Numbered from the stretch's first letter, positions 26,580 to 35,616 are shown. The stretch: 64,000 bases of DNA from Alkalihalobacillus pseudalcaliphilus (GCF_028610675.1 NZ_JAQQWS010000007.1:133461-197460), one strand, 5' to 3'. Numbers and translations are program-made. Notes: a model not told the origin generated them from the letters alone.

Positions 26580-27131
26580 CTAACCACGCACCTTTCGAAT
26601 AATCTCGTCCACTTGCGCCTCTAACTCCGCCAGCGTGATACCTGCCCCGTTATCGACGTAATAGTCGGCGGGCAATTCGTCTAACTGCGTTTCCGTTATG
26701 TGCCTTAGCGCTGCGGGGTCGAAGTCGTCTCCGGTTGCCTTTGCGCGCTCTAGCCGTGTAACCTCGTCCGCGACCACGTGTATGACCGTAAATCCTTCCG
26801 CTTGACACCGTGCGACCTCGTTCGCTTGGCGAGCGTCCGTAATGACCGGCGCGATTGGCGCAAACCCTGCCCGTTGTCGCCCGGCTTGGTCGGCGGCTAA
26901 TCGGTCGAATAGATGGCGCACCCATACGTCGGGGTCATAGTCGCGCATGACGTTCATAAATTGATATAACGCGCGAGGCTTCGGTTCAGCCGGCACCCAC
27001 GGAAATAGGGCGTGAGCTTGCCGTTTGAGCGCGTCGCCGAATGCATAGCGGGTAAAGCCGTACTTGCTGACGAGAATTTCGGCGACCGTGTCCTTTCCAC
27101 TGCGGAGCTTGCCGGTTAAAACGAATTTCAT
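26580..27131 (-). CDS. Deoxynucleoside monophosphate kinase-like P-loop protein
   Basis: 183 residues. P-loop KFVLTGKLRSGKDTVAEI, followed by an adenylate-kinase-like lid and ITDARQANEVARCQ. Phage proteins of this kind phosphorylate dNMPs and work with ribonucleotide reductase and MazG in nucleotide supply. Coupled by overlap to the small gene before it. Confidence 0.8.
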   Translation of the reverse strand: MKFVLTGKLRSGKDTVAEILVSKYGFTRYAFGDALKRQAHALFPWVPAEPKPRALYQFMNVMRDYDPDVWVRHLFDRLAADQAGRQRAGFAPIAPVITDARQANEVARCQAEGFTVIHVVADEVTRLERAKATGDDFDPAALRHITETQLDELPADYYVDNGAGITLAELEAQVDEIIRKVRG

Positions 27132-27292
27132 TACTCCTCAATCCTTTCGATAAATCCGGATTCCTCCAAGTAGTCAACGTTAACTTGATCGGTTATTTCG
27201 TCAATTTCGCGAATGTCCCCAGCCCACCAAACCTCGTGCTTACCGCCTTCTTTATAATAGTCCTTTAACATACGAACTTTAATTTTCGTCAT
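27131..27292 (-). CDS. Small phage protein, unknown (53 aa)
   Basis: MTKIKVRMLKDYYKEGGKHE then an acidic tail. Starts at an ATG overlapping the previous stop (ATGA) after GAGGCGG, and its own stop overlaps the kinase start (TAATG). The pattern KVRMLKDYYKEGGKHEVWWAGD resembles small phage proteins with an SH3-like fold that occur near replication genes. Confidence 0.7.
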   Translation of the reverse strand: MTKIKVRMLKDYYKEGGKHEVWWAGDIREIDEITDQVNVDYLEESGFIERIEE

Positions 27293-27696
27293 CGTAAACC
27301 GCCTCCTCTACTTTCGCGCTCTAATGCCCCCGCGACTAACCTCGATACCAACTTCGCGTCTAGCTCGACCGTCACCTTTCCGCGTTTTTCCGCTTCGTCA
27401 ACGCGTTTCTCTAATTCGCTCACTCTAGCCGCGAGATTGGCGAGTAAGTCGTAAACGTCCGGGGAAGATTCCGCTTGTTCAACTGGTTCGAGTACGCGAT
27501 ATTCGCTTGATGACGCCCACCCTTTCGGAGTTGATGCGTCTCCATCTTCGTCCTCAATCATCTCGTAGATTTCTCCGTTTTTATAGTCCTCGTAATCCCA
27601 TGCGTCAACGATGATAACCTTCTCGCCAACCTTCGCCTCACGTTCGACCTCTACGTATTCCACTCCGTCAATTACGTGCGTTTTACCCTTCGCCAT
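27289..27696 (-). CDS. Hypothetical phage protein with SH3-like domain and coiled coil
   Basis: 135 residues. The N-terminal beta domain (KVGEKVIIVDAWDYEDYKNGEIYEM) resembles domains repeated in the two larger proteins at 40.8-43 kb. A coiled coil follows (LANLAARVSELEKRVDEAEKR). Role unknown; this phage carries several copies of the fold. Confidence 0.65.
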   Translation of the reverse strand: MAKGKTHVIDGVEYVEVEREAKVGEKVIIVDAWDYEDYKNGEIYEMIEDEDGDASTPKGWASSSEYRVLEPVEQAESSPDVYDLLANLAARVSELEKRVDEAEKRGKVTVELDAKLVSRLVAGALERESRGGGLR

Positions 27697-27714
27697 TCAA
27701 ATCGCCCCTTTTCG

Positions 27715-28242
27715 CTAATTATTTTCGTCAATCACGCGTATTTCTACGTCCTGCCTGCCAAACTCAATCGCCTTACCGTAGCTTGACCGCAGTATGTCGA
27801 TTTTGTTTCCGCGAATGGTCCCGCCAATATCTTCCGCCGTTGCCCGCTCGGTCGTGCCATCTGCGTAACGGATTTCCACCGTCGAGCCAAGCGGTATAAC
27901 CGCCGTGTCGACCGCGATAACTCGTAGCCCGCGGTAATGCGTAGTGTCCCGCACGTCTACGCCCGATTTCGTTATTCCGATGCATCCGTGGCAGTCGGCG
28001 GTATATGCGGTGGCTTCAAACGTTTGCCAGCCTTCGCTTTCGCGGTTAAGTACAACGCCCTCATCATCGCCACTTCGTACATTACCGTTTTCCCCGACCG
28101 TCTCGGAATGTTTGCTAGTGTCGTGCTCAGCTCCCGAAGATCTTCCCGTTCCGTACCCGTCAACATCAGATGTCACCTCCGCGAATAATAAGTTTGTCGT
28201 CATAGCTGCGAATGCTAACGCTGTTACGATGTGGTTTGCGAT
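27715..28242 (-). CDS. Secreted 3D-domain protein, predicted to start at AUC
   Basis: The 3D domain (residues ~70-175) shows ATAYTADCHGCIGITKSG, IPLGSTVEIRYADG and EDIGGTIRGNKIDI, as in Rpf/MltA-like wall-cleaving proteins. Inside the gene the first ATG (28203) has no ribosome site. Thirteen codons upstream an ATC lies 8 nt after a perfect AGGAGG. From there the protein begins ANHIVTALAFAAMTTNLLFA, a good signal peptide ending near Ala-Glu. No ATG, GTG or TTG lies between. The stop of the previous gene overlaps the ribosome site. A secreted wall hydrolase or lysogen factor is likely. Confidence 0.7.
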   Translation of the reverse strand: MANHIVTALAFAAMTTNLLFAEVTSDVDGYGTGRSSGAEHDTSKHSETVGENGNVRSGDDEGVVLNRESEGWQTFEATAYTADCHGCIGITKSGVDVRDTTHYRGLRVIAVDTAVIPLGSTVEIRYADGTTERATAEDIGGTIRGNKIDILRSSYGKAIEFGRQDVEIRVIDENN

Positions 28243-28254
28243 AAAACCGTCCTC

Positions 28255-28512
28255 CTATTCGTCTCCTATAAGCAACTCCGCGTCTGCATAACCTTCGGAA
28301 TAACCGGCATTGTGCCCGTCCTCGTAAGCAGCGTCGATCTCTGATTCTGAAAACATCTTTTCGCCTAGATTTTCGTCAAACTCTTTCGCGAGGTCTAGTA
28401 ACGATGACCTTGTGGTAGCGTCGTCCGTAGATTCGTAGATTTCTTCAATTCTTCGCGCGAGCAAATTCGCAAATGGTTCCGGTCGGTTACGTAAACGAAT
28501 GAAATCTAGCAT
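28255..28512 (-). CDS. Hypothetical phage protein (85 aa)
   Basis: Helical, acidic protein (MLDFIRLRNRPEPFANLLAR; DEDNLGEK-like middle; AYEDGHNAGYSEGYADAELL). Starts after GGAGGGCG with an ATG overlapping the MazG stop. No family is recognised. Confidence 0.6.
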   Translation of the reverse strand: MLDFIRLRNRPEPFANLLARRIEEIYESTDDATTRSSLLDLAKEFDENLGEKMFSESEIDAAYEDGHNAGYSEGYADAELLIGDE

Positions 28513-28877
28513 TAATCGCCCTCCTTCGGCAAGTCCGCTTCCTTTACGAAAACCCCGTCAATCATGCGTCCTTTGCGGTCTTTTATTTCGTCGTAAGCCA
28601 ACGCGATACATTCTTCGATATCTATGCCGAGTTGCGTTGATAGAATCGTAAGCACGACGTAAATGTCGCCAATTGAGTCCGCCACTTGCTCCGGCTTTCC
28701 TTTCGCCATACCTTCGGCTAATTCGCCTAATTCTTCGACCAATTTCAGCATTTGTTTATCGGGGCTAGCCGTGTGTAAATTGCGGTCGACCGCCCATTGT
28801 ACGATTTTCTCTGTTTGCGTCATATTATCCGCTCCTTTTAGCGCGTAGCTTTCGGTAATGTAATCGATTGGTCGCAT
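28512..28877 (-). CDS. MazG-like nucleotide pyrophosphohydrolase
   Basis: 121 residues. The MazG signature is visible: KLVEELGELAEGMAKGK and QVADSIGDIYVVL (EExxE and ExxD-type metal sites). It breaks down NTPs or dNTPs to monophosphates and may also lower ppGpp. Two starts are possible: the ATG at 28877, 8 nt after GGAGG, and the ATG at 28823 (MTQTEKIVQWAV), 8 nt after AAGGAG; the shorter form matches usual family length. Confidence 0.82.
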   Translation of the reverse strand: MRPIDYITESYALKGADNMTQTEKIVQWAVDRNLHTASPDKQMLKLVEELGELAEGMAKGKPEQVADSIGDIYVVLTILSTQLGIDIEECIALAYDEIKDRKGRMIDGVFVKEADLPKEGD

Positions 28878-29075
28878 TTACTCGACCTCCTCGTAATCTG
28901 TGACGCGGATTACTTTTACGTTAGCTGGCGCGAAGTTTAAACGGCTTGCCGACCTTTTCGCGCTAGACTTAGATTCGAAGGCTCGTATAAATGAAGGCGA
29001 GGACGACCCGCCACCTTTTGGAAAGCCTTCGACGTTTCCGTTATCATCAACTAAAGCAACGATATATAATTCCAT
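28878..29075 (-). CDS. Small phage protein, unknown (65 aa)
   Basis: MELYIVALVDDNGNVEGFPK, a serine-rich middle and a basic helix (SSAKRSASRLNFAP). Starts after GGGGAGACG. The fold looks like a small alpha-beta domain. No family is recognised. Confidence 0.6.
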   Translation of the reverse strand: MELYIVALVDDNGNVEGFPKGGGSSSPSFIRAFESKSSAKRSASRLNFAPANVKVIRVTDYEEVE

Positions 29076-29494
29076 TAAATCGTCTCCCCTCGGTATATTA
29101 CGACTATGGACGGAAAAGGCGCACCACTCTTCGAGCCTCCGAACTTTAGCCTCCCTTTAACGAATCTAATTTCGGATTTACCTAGCACGTAATCGTGAAA
29201 CCACCGCGTATCTGTGCGGGCGGGAACGAGGCACACGACCGTTGCCCCTTTCCGCGATTCCTCGTAGGCTTTACGCATCCACTTGCCGGTAATTCCGCGA
29301 CCATAAGGCGGATTGAGCCATACCGTTTCGCCCGCCCAGTCTTGCGTCAAGCCGTCGTCCTCGGCGGTAAAATAGCGGGCACACTTTGCGTTGGTTGCGT
29401 CGGCGGCTGCGTCTAACATGAAGTTAAATTCTGCGTCTAGTTTCGCGAAAAAGTCGGGCGGTGTCGCCCATTTGTCGGTGGCGGACGAAAACAT
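29075..29494 (-). CDS. Phage N6-adenine DNA methyltransferase (Dam-like)
   Basis: 139 residues from ATG (MFSSATDKWATPPDFFAKL), which follows GGTGAG at 7 nt; GTG codons upstream are alternatives. The DNA N6-adenine methyltransferase family signature is clear: DKWATPPDFFAKLDAEF, LDAAADATNAKC and VWLNPPYGRGI (NPPY). It is the second adenine methylase of the phage. Confidence 0.87.
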   Translation of the reverse strand: MFSSATDKWATPPDFFAKLDAEFNFMLDAAADATNAKCARYFTAEDDGLTQDWAGETVWLNPPYGRGITGKWMRKAYEESRKGATVVCLVPARTDTRWFHDYVLGKSEIRFVKGRLKFGGSKSGAPFPSIVVIYRGETI

Positions 29495-29502
29495 TACCGG
29501 AC

Positions 29503-30156
29503 TCACCACGTTAACTCGTCCGCCTTTTGTGCCAACTTACCGCGGAAATTAACCGTTAGCTCACATACCTTTGCGTAAGGCTCGTCGCGGAAATGGTCGA
29601 GATAAGGCACGAACCCCGACTTGCTCGCGTTAGGTAGGTCGCATTGACCGTCGTGTCCGATCATGATTACGGTACATGAATCGTGAATGCGCGTTAGTAG
29701 CTTCTTTAATTCGCCGCGCGTAAAGTTCTGCGATTCCTCGATAATGACCGTCGAGTCCTTTATGTTCGTGCCACGCGCAAATACGTGCGACTTCGGATAT
29801 ACCCAAACGTGGCCCGCCTTCAATTGGTCGATATTTGATTCGTCGAAAATGACTTGCGACGGGTTTTCGTTGATTTCGAGCAAGGCGTCCTTTAGCGGCT
29901 GGCAATATTCCGCCTCTTTTTCCTGCTGCGTGCCCGGTCGGAATCCCATCTTGCCCTCCTCGACCGGCGAGAATACGTAAACCAACGGTTTGCCGATGAT
30001 CTTCGCCGATCCTACCGCCAATGTCGTCTTACCGGTGCCCGAGCGCGCGTTTACGATAGTCAAGCGGTTATCGAATATAGAGTCGATGTAAATTCGTTGC
30101 TCGTCCGTTAACTTTTCCGCGAATCCATAGAATAGCGAATCTTTTGGTAATGGCAT
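29503..30156 (-). CDS. PhoH-like ATPase
   Basis: 217 residues. Walker A VNARSGTGKTTLAVG, Walker B-like STVIIEESQNFTRGELK, and sensor VIMIGHDGQCDLPN. PhoH-like proteins are ATPases or RNA helicases common in phages with nucleotide-metabolism genes. Directly follows nrdF. Confidence 0.87.
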   Translation of the reverse strand: MPLPKDSLFYGFAEKLTDEQRIYIDSIFDNRLTIVNARSGTGKTTLAVGSAKIIGKPLVYVFSPVEEGKMGFRPGTQQEKEAEYCQPLKDALLEINENPSQVIFDESNIDQLKAGHVWVYPKSHVFARGTNIKDSTVIIEESQNFTRGELKKLLTRIHDSCTVIMIGHDGQCDLPNASKSGFVPYLDHFRDEPYAKVCELTVNFRGKLAQKADELTW

Positions 30157-30170
30157 AATGTCATCGCTCC

Positions 30171-31148
30171 TTATTCGAATATGAAGTCGTCGTCTCGTAA
30201 CTCTTCCGCAATAGCTTTTTTATACGCGGAACCTTTCAGCGAGAAAAAGTCCCACGAATTTGTTTGCGTACTCAACCCGTTCATAACGATAGGGTTCGGC
30301 TTAACTTCCGAAAAATGTGGCTGAAATCCTAAGTTGGCGAGAGCCTTATTCGCGTTATACTGTAGAAACTTGCGGACGTCGTGTTCTAGTCCGATGTCTG
30401 CGTAAAGCTCGTTAGTGTACGTTACCTCATTCACGTATAGTTCATCTAACAATTGCGTCGTAAAATCTTGTAATTCCGCTTTTTTAACGTCTGATTGACG
30501 ATTGTGAATTTCCTGCGCCAGTAGGCCCACGTATACCGAGTGAATCGACTCGTCGCGAATTATAAGTGAGATAATCTCCCCACTATTCATGAGCTTACCT
30601 TGCCCCGCGAGTAGAAGCGGGTAATAAAATCCGGAGTAGAACAGAAAGCCTTCGAGCATAACAGAAGCAACTAAAGCCTTGTATAAGGTAATCTCATCCG
30701 TTCCCTCCCCTTCCAATGCTTCGTAATAGTCCGCGACAATGTGGGCTTTACGTTGTAAGTGCGGATTGTCCTCGACCCAGCGGAATATCTCGTCTATTTC
30801 TTCTCGACTAGCAAGCGTGAGGAAAATATTCGAATAAGATTTCGCATGGACCGCGTTTTCCATCATCGCCATAAAGTTAAGCACGGCTTTTCGTTGGTGT
30901 CCGCTAACCGCTTCGGAAATCCTCGTCATGCCGACATTTCCTTGAATCGTGTCAAGTAGCGTAAGCCCGCCAAGCACGCGGTTATACGTCTGCTTCTCTG
31001 CCTCGGATAAAGACTTCCACGTAAGGAGGTCGCCGTTAAGCGAAATCTCCTCCGGTAGCCAAAATTGGCGAACGTTTTGCTCGTAAAACATCTGCGTGAA
31101 ACTATCGTCTGATTGCGCCCAGTTGGCGGCAGTAAATGTCTGCGTCAA
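30171..31148 (-). CDS. nrdF: Ribonucleotide reductase class Ib, small subunit
   Basis: 325 residues from a TTG after AAAAGGAG. Metal ligands are seen in EKQTYNRVLGG, MMENAVHAKSYS (ExxH), LEGFLFYSGFYYP and IIRDESIHSVYVG (ExxH). It provides the tyrosyl radical for making deoxynucleotides. Last gene of the nrdI-nrdE-nrdF unit. Confidence 0.95.
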   Translation of the reverse strand: MTQTFTAANWAQSDDSFTQMFYEQNVRQFWLPEEISLNGDLLTWKSLSEAEKQTYNRVLGGLTLLDTIQGNVGMTRISEAVSGHQRKAVLNFMAMMENAVHAKSYSNIFLTLASREEIDEIFRWVEDNPHLQRKAHIVADYYEALEGEGTDEITLYKALVASVMLEGFLFYSGFYYPLLLAGQGKLMNSGEIISLIIRDESIHSVYVGLLAQEIHNRQSDVKKAELQDFTTQLLDELYVNEVTYTNELYADIGLEHDVRKFLQYNANKALANLGFQPHFSEVKPNPIVMNGLSTQTNSWDFFSLKGSAYKKAIAEELRDDDFIFE

Positions 31149-31166
31149 ATAATCGACTCCTTTTCG

Positions 31167-31549
31167 TTAAACTACACAACTTAAACAAGTTTCCTGTGTC
31201 GTATCTTTCGTTCTCGCGTAATAGAGCGTCTTAATGCCTTTATGGTGGGCGTACAGGTCAATTCGATTAAGGTCGCGAGTCGTCATGGTGTCGCGAAGGA
31301 ACAACGTAAAACTAATGCCCTGGTCGACATGCTTTTGAATGGTCGCGATAAGGTCGACGACTTTGAACATATCCATATCGTAAGCCTCTTTATATAGAAA
31401 CCACGTTTGTGGCGAAAGTCCGGGCATTGGGTAGTACGTTTTACTGTTGCCGTATGTCCGCTCCTCAACGCGTTCCATTATTGGCATGACTGACGCGGTT
31501 GCTGACTGAACGTAACTTATCGATCCCGTAGGTGCGATTGCAGTTCTAT
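31167..31549 (-). CDS. nrdE: Ribonucleotide reductase large subunit NrdE, exon 2
   Basis: C-terminal 127 residues of NrdE, including RTAIAPTGSISYVQSATAS, SVMPIMERVEERTYGN, DQGISFTLFL and the redox tail ETCLSCVV. It is joined to exon 1 by removal of a group I intron. The joined protein would be 696 residues, close to bacterial NrdE. Confidence 0.88.
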
Positions 31550-32654
31550 CCTCGATACCCCGCCTTTCGGCGTATTTTTAAGGGAGTAGACTATACCATA
31601 ACCCTCCGAAAGATTTTAGTTAGTCTCTTAGACAACGTCGTCTGTTTGTGATATTAGCAGGCACTTTATATAAAGTTTTCCATCGCTTTCCACAATAAAT
31701 TCTCCTAACACCTGAATAGGACATTCCAGTTTCCCGGGATATTTCAGCAAGTGTTTTGTCGGTATTTATTAAAAGACTATAAACTTCTTGGGCTTTCTCT
31801 TTCTGTTGCATCTTGACTGTAGGAGTATAATGAGTTACAATTTTATTTACATTGAATTTTGATGGATGTCCTTCACCGCTGTGTCTAACTCTGTGACAGT
31901 CCTCGCATACTGAAACTAAGTTAGAAAGTTTATTCGCCTCTTTATAGTCGCTGAAATAAACAAAAGGTATAACATGGTGGACGGACATCTCTTTTTCATA
32001 CTCATTTTCAGTAATTCCACAGTCTACACATCTATAATTATCCCTATCGCGACATCTTCTTCTTTGTTCTAACCAATTTGAACCATAGTATTTTTTACCT
32101 ATACCTCTTCTAATTGATAAGTGTTTCCAACCTAAGTTGGCACATGTTTTACTACAATAAACTCTCTCCACATTACTCACCTTATTAGGAGTTCTAAATA
32201 TAGCTTTGTCGCACATAGAACATAGATAATAACTCCCTTTTACTTTCCTTAAGGTAATAGCAACTGATGAGCAATATGCGCAACATGTAATAATTTGTCC
32301 TTTATTGGTTTTAGGAATTTTAAAATCTCTCAAACAAATAATACAAGTTGTGTTTATAAGTTTAATAGACTTTCTATGAGAATAATCCCTTACTTCGAAC
32401 ATCGGAGCCTTTCTACTTTCGGAGGGTTCGGGTATTATAGTCGTTGAACGTTCGCCTATTAGGCGTTTCGCTGCTGATTTCCCATTGCTTTAGCGGTTAG
32501 CTTTTGACATACGCCATACTATAGATTTTTTCTGTCTTTCGACCGCTATCACGCTTGTCGTTTCCGACTACGTTGTAGCTCTATAGTCTTTAGGGAGTCC
32601 CAGCAATTTAACCCGTTTTCGACCTACATTACTATAGGAAGTCGCTAGTAACTA
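31550..32654 (-). ncRNA. Group I intron in nrdE
   Basis: 1105 bp between the two nrdE exons. Exon 1 ends in U (CATTCGT) and the intron ends in G (ATCGAGG), as group I splicing requires; joining gives YHS-YRTAIAPTG in frame. The core shows TTAAATTGCTGGGACTCCC (P4/P6 region), CAGCAGCGAAACGCC, and P7 strands CGACTATA and TATAGTC. ACCCTCCGAAAG and CTTTCGGAGGGT pair as P8 around the HNH gene, so the nuclease sits in the P8 loop. Confidence 0.88.
31620..32402 (-). CDS. Intron-encoded HNH homing endonuclease
   Basis: 260 residues inside the group I intron. Zinc-finger-like Cys pairs (CIIC/CAYC and CSMC/CSKTC) precede the HNH core (YRCVDCG; SVHHVIPF; LVSVCEDCHRVRH). A C-terminal helix-turn-helix (TLAEISRETGMSYSGVRRIY) helps bind the target. 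ATG after AGAAAGG. It cuts intron-less nrdE genes so that the intron spreads. Confidence 0.92.
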   Translation of the reverse strand: MFEVRDYSHRKSIKLINTTCIICLRDFKIPKTNKGQIITCCAYCSSVAITLRKVKGSYYLCSMCDKAIFRTPNKVSNVERVYCSKTCANLGWKHLSIRRGIGKKYYGSNWLEQRRRCRDRDNYRCVDCGITENEYEKEMSVHHVIPFVYFSDYKEANKLSNLVSVCEDCHRVRHSGEGHPSKFNVNKIVTHYTPTVKMQQKEKAQEVYSLLINTDKTLAEISRETGMSYSGVRRIYCGKRWKTLYKVPANITNRRRCLRD

Positions 32655-34362
32655 ACGAATGATAAAGTCCGTACTTCTTCACGTTCTCGGAAAGCTCCGC
32701 CCAATCGTAAACGGTAGGTAAGTTGATAGCTGCGAATAATTTCGCTACTTTTTCCGTTTGAGGATTAAATTCCGTATCATAATCGTAATAGTCGCGGAAG
32801 TATGAGCCGTCCGCATATTTAGAACGCTCGAACCCGTCAAAAGTCGAATCTGTCTCACGCGCTAGCTCCATAGAGCGTCTTAATGTCCAGTAGTTTACCG
32901 CTGCAAAGAACGTGTTTGCGAAATCTAAAGCCTCGTCGGACTCATACGCAATTCCATTTTGCGCCAAGTAACCGTGCAGATTCATCGCGCCAAGTCCTAC
33001 GGAACGCATCGTGCGATTCGCATTGGCAACCGCCGGAGCATTAACGATATTTGTTTCATTAACTACGCGAGTTAAGGCGTCAATAGCAAGGCTTACGGTG
33101 TTGCCGATAGTTCCGTGTTTCATAACGTTGGCAATGTTCAAAGAGCCGAGATTACACGAAATATCCTTACGGATTACGTCTTCTTCCCCGTAATCGTTAT
33201 ACTCGCTGACTTCCGATAAATTGAGGACCTCTGAACACAAATTGGAAAACTTTACCTTCCCGTCAAGTGCGTGAGCTTCGTTCACATTTCCGCTAAACAT
33301 CATGTAGGGATATCCGGACTCAGTACGAATGACCGCCATCTTTTGAAGTAGCTTTCGCGGATTAATTTGGTCTTTACGAACTCGCGAATCATTAACGAGC
33401 GTGTCGTACATCTCGTCCATATCAAGTTCATCGAGATACTCTCCGTAAGCTTTGTGGACGGTATGCGGATAAAATACGTAAGCAGGCTTATCTTCACAAG
33501 CCAATTCGATAAATTTGTCGGGTATCACTACGCCAATCGAAAGCGTTTTGACTCGGACGTCCTCGTCCGCGGAAATCTTCTTCGTATCAAGAAAGTCGTT
33601 AATATCCGCGTGGAATACGTTAAGGTAAGCCGCCCCCGAACCTCTACGTTGTCCCATTTGGTCGGCGTAACGGAACGAGTGGTCAAGTAACTTCATCACG
33701 CCAACAACGCCTTTAGTCGCCCCTTCTACACCTTTTATCGCTTCCCCTTTCGCGCGGATCTTCGATAAATTAAGAGATACCCCGCCGCCCACTTTCGATA
33801 GTTGCATCGACATATCTATCGCGCGGCTAATATCGTTAAGGGAGTCGCCGACCTCTAATAAGAAACACGATACTAACTCTCCTCGACGCTTACGCCCTGC
33901 GTTCAAGAAAGTCGGAGTTGCTGGCTGGTATTCTTGACGCATCATTAATCGGACAAATTCGAGAGCTTTTGCCGTGTCCCCATTGCCGAAGAACAACGCA
34001 TTAATACTCACGCGGTCCTCATATCGCTCGAGAATCTTCGAGCCGTCATTTGTCTTGAGTGCGTAATCATTATAGAATTTGAACGCGGACATAAACGAAG
34101 GGAATCGGAATTTAAATTCGTATGCGGCTTGGTAAACGGATTTAATATCGTTGAACGTGTATGAGTCGAGAAGTTCTGTTTCGTAGTAATCATTTTCGTG
34201 CAGGTAATCAAGCTTTTCGCGTAGGGAGTGAAAGAAAACGGTATTTTGATTTACGTAATCGAGGAAATAAGATCGGGCAGCTTCCGAATCCTTTTCGAAT
34301 TGAAGTGCTCCGTGGTCATTGCGTTGCATAATTTCGTTGTTAAGCTCAATGTATTTCGTCAA
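32655..34362 (-). CDS. nrdE: Ribonucleotide reductase class Ib large subunit NrdE, exon 1
   Basis: 569 codons plus one base, from a TTG after AAAGGATG. Key elements: YQPATPTFLNAGRKRRGELV, SCFLLEVGDSLNDI (active-site Cys), FSNLCSEVLNL (radical-region N, C, E), NLGSLNIANVM and LGAMNLHGYLA. Without splicing, translation would end a few codons into the intron (LVTSDFL then stop). It reduces ribonucleoside diphosphates with NrdF. Upstream NrdI overlaps by 17 bp. Confidence 0.93.
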
Positions 34363-34714
34363 GTAATCGCATCCTTTCGATTAAGGTTCGATAATCTTCC
34401 GGAGTTCCTGCAAGCTCTACGGTGCCTATTAGCGGAACTCCGTACCTAGTCGCGACTTTTCGCCCTGCTATGGCGAAGTTATCCGCCCAATTGCGATTCC
34501 CCGTGCCGATAACCGCGACTAAATATTCGTTGTTACTTTCGAGAAATTCGGCTACAACTTGCGGAATCTCACCGAAATTATACGTAGGCGTCACGAGCAC
34601 AAACGGCTCAGTCAGCGTTGTGTCGCGCGTTAATTCTACACGTTCACCTGGCGGGGCAAGTCGGGCGACGAGCCGGCGGGTATTTCCAGTCAGCGAATAA
34701 TAAGCGACGATCAT
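34346..34714 (-). CDS. nrdI: Flavodoxin-like NrdI protein
   Basis: 122 residues. FMN-binding MIVAYYSLTGNTRRLV, TPTYNFGEIPQVVAEFL and GTGNRNWADNFAIAG are NrdI hallmarks. It activates the metal-radical site of NrdF. First gene of the nrdIEF unit; its start overlaps the stop of a small membrane protein gene. Confidence 0.93.
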   Translation of the reverse strand: MIVAYYSLTGNTRRLVARLAPPGERVELTRDTTLTEPFVLVTPTYNFGEIPQVVAEFLESNNEYLVAVIGTGNRNWADNFAIAGRKVATRYGVPLIGTVELAGTPEDYRTLIERMRLLDEIH

Positions 34715-34887
34715 AGGCGGTCGATGAGTAGCCCGCAGATTACGGCGAATGGTATGCCCGTCATGATAAGAGCGACGACAATCGGGCCTGTGCTGTATTT
34801 TCGCTGGCTACGTGATGCCTCCGAGATTGTCGCGATAAAGAATAATCCGCTACAAAGTGCCGCGAAGATTAGTAATAACGTGGTCAT
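34711..34887 (-). CDS. Small membrane protein (58 aa)
   Basis: Two membrane segments (MTTLLLIFAALCSGLFFIAT and IVVALIMTGIPFAVICGLLI) joined by a short polar loop (SRSQRKYSTG). ATG after GGAGGCGGGCGA, with overlaps on both sides. Function unknown. Confidence 0.75.
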   Translation of the reverse strand: MTTLLLIFAALCSGLFFIATISEASRSQRKYSTGPIVVALIMTGIPFAVICGLLIDRL

Positions 34888-35267
34888 TCGCCCGCCTCCT
34901 TCGGAACTTTGACGAAATCGACCGCCTCCGAGTAGTAACCATTAGACTCGCCAAACCATCGAATAGTTACCGAACCCTTAATTGTCGCGAGTTTATAAAA
35001 CGTCCATGTCGACGTGCCCCATTCGGACTCACCTTCTTCAGATACTTCCTCCGCGAGTAGAATCGGGCTATTCAGTAAATCGGTAATATCTCCGATTATT
35101 TCCTCGATTGTTACGTCCTCACAGCAGTCTTGTTCGTGATACATTACGTACTCTTGTCCGTCCGAAGACGTGAATTTAATCTCGTCGTTCTCTACGGAAA
35201 TACCCGTAAATATTGCGCCCTTTACACTCGAAAATTCTACGCGGTGTTCCCACGGATTTAACCTCAT
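34884..35267 (-). CDS. Conserved phage protein, DUF7448-like
   Basis: 127 residues. YVMYHEQDCCEDVTIEEI and FYKLATIKGSVTIRWFGESN match a family of phage proteins of unknown function that I recall as DUF7448. The paired cysteines and His could bind metal. Starts after AAGGAGG. Confidence 0.7.
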   Translation of the reverse strand: MRLNPWEHRVEFSSVKGAIFTGISVENDEIKFTSSDGQEYVMYHEQDCCEDVTIEEIIGDITDLLNSPILLAEEVSEEGESEWGTSTWTFYKLATIKGSVTIRWFGESNGYYSEAVDFVKVPKEAGE

Positions 35268-35425
35268 TCTGCGTCCTCCTTCGTCACTTTCGTCAACTCA
35301 ACGCGTGCCACCGTTTTATGTGTCGCGAGCAAGTGGTCGGCAACTCCGCCCGCTATTTCCGCCAAGCGTGCCTCGGTCGGCTTGCCTTCGATTTTTACCG
35401 TTAATGTTAGCGTAGTTTGCGTCAT
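35264..35425 (-). CDS. Small phage protein, unknown (53 aa)
   Basis: MTQTTLTLTVKIEGKPTEAR with a helix (LAEIAGGVADHLLATH) and a closing strand: a small beta-alpha-beta protein. Overlaps neighbours at both ends (ATGA). No family is recognised. Confidence 0.7.
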   Translation of the reverse strand: MTQTTLTLTVKIEGKPTEARLAEIAGGVADHLLATHKTVARVELTKVTKEDAE

Positions 35426-35616
35426 TATAACGTCACCTCCGATAATTTTTCGACGATACTCTGAATTTCTTTTTCAGAATCTAGGATAACTTCGTATAAT
35501 ACGGTACGATTTTCGAAAAAGCCCTGCTCATTCTCTATGAACGAAAGGATTTCCTTTACGGATTTTATACGATTCCTCAGCTCGAACAGTCTCTCCACTA
35601 GTTCTAATACGCTCAT
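35425..35616 (-). CDS. Small coiled-coil protein (63 aa)
   Basis: Nearly all helical heptads (MSVLELVERLFELRNRIKSV; DSEKEIQSIVEKLSEV). ATG after AGGAGGACG. It belongs to a run of small overlapping genes. Function unknown. Confidence 0.65.
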   Translation of the reverse strand: MSVLELVERLFELRNRIKSVKEILSFIENEQGFFENRTVLYEVILDSEKEIQSIVEKLSEVTL

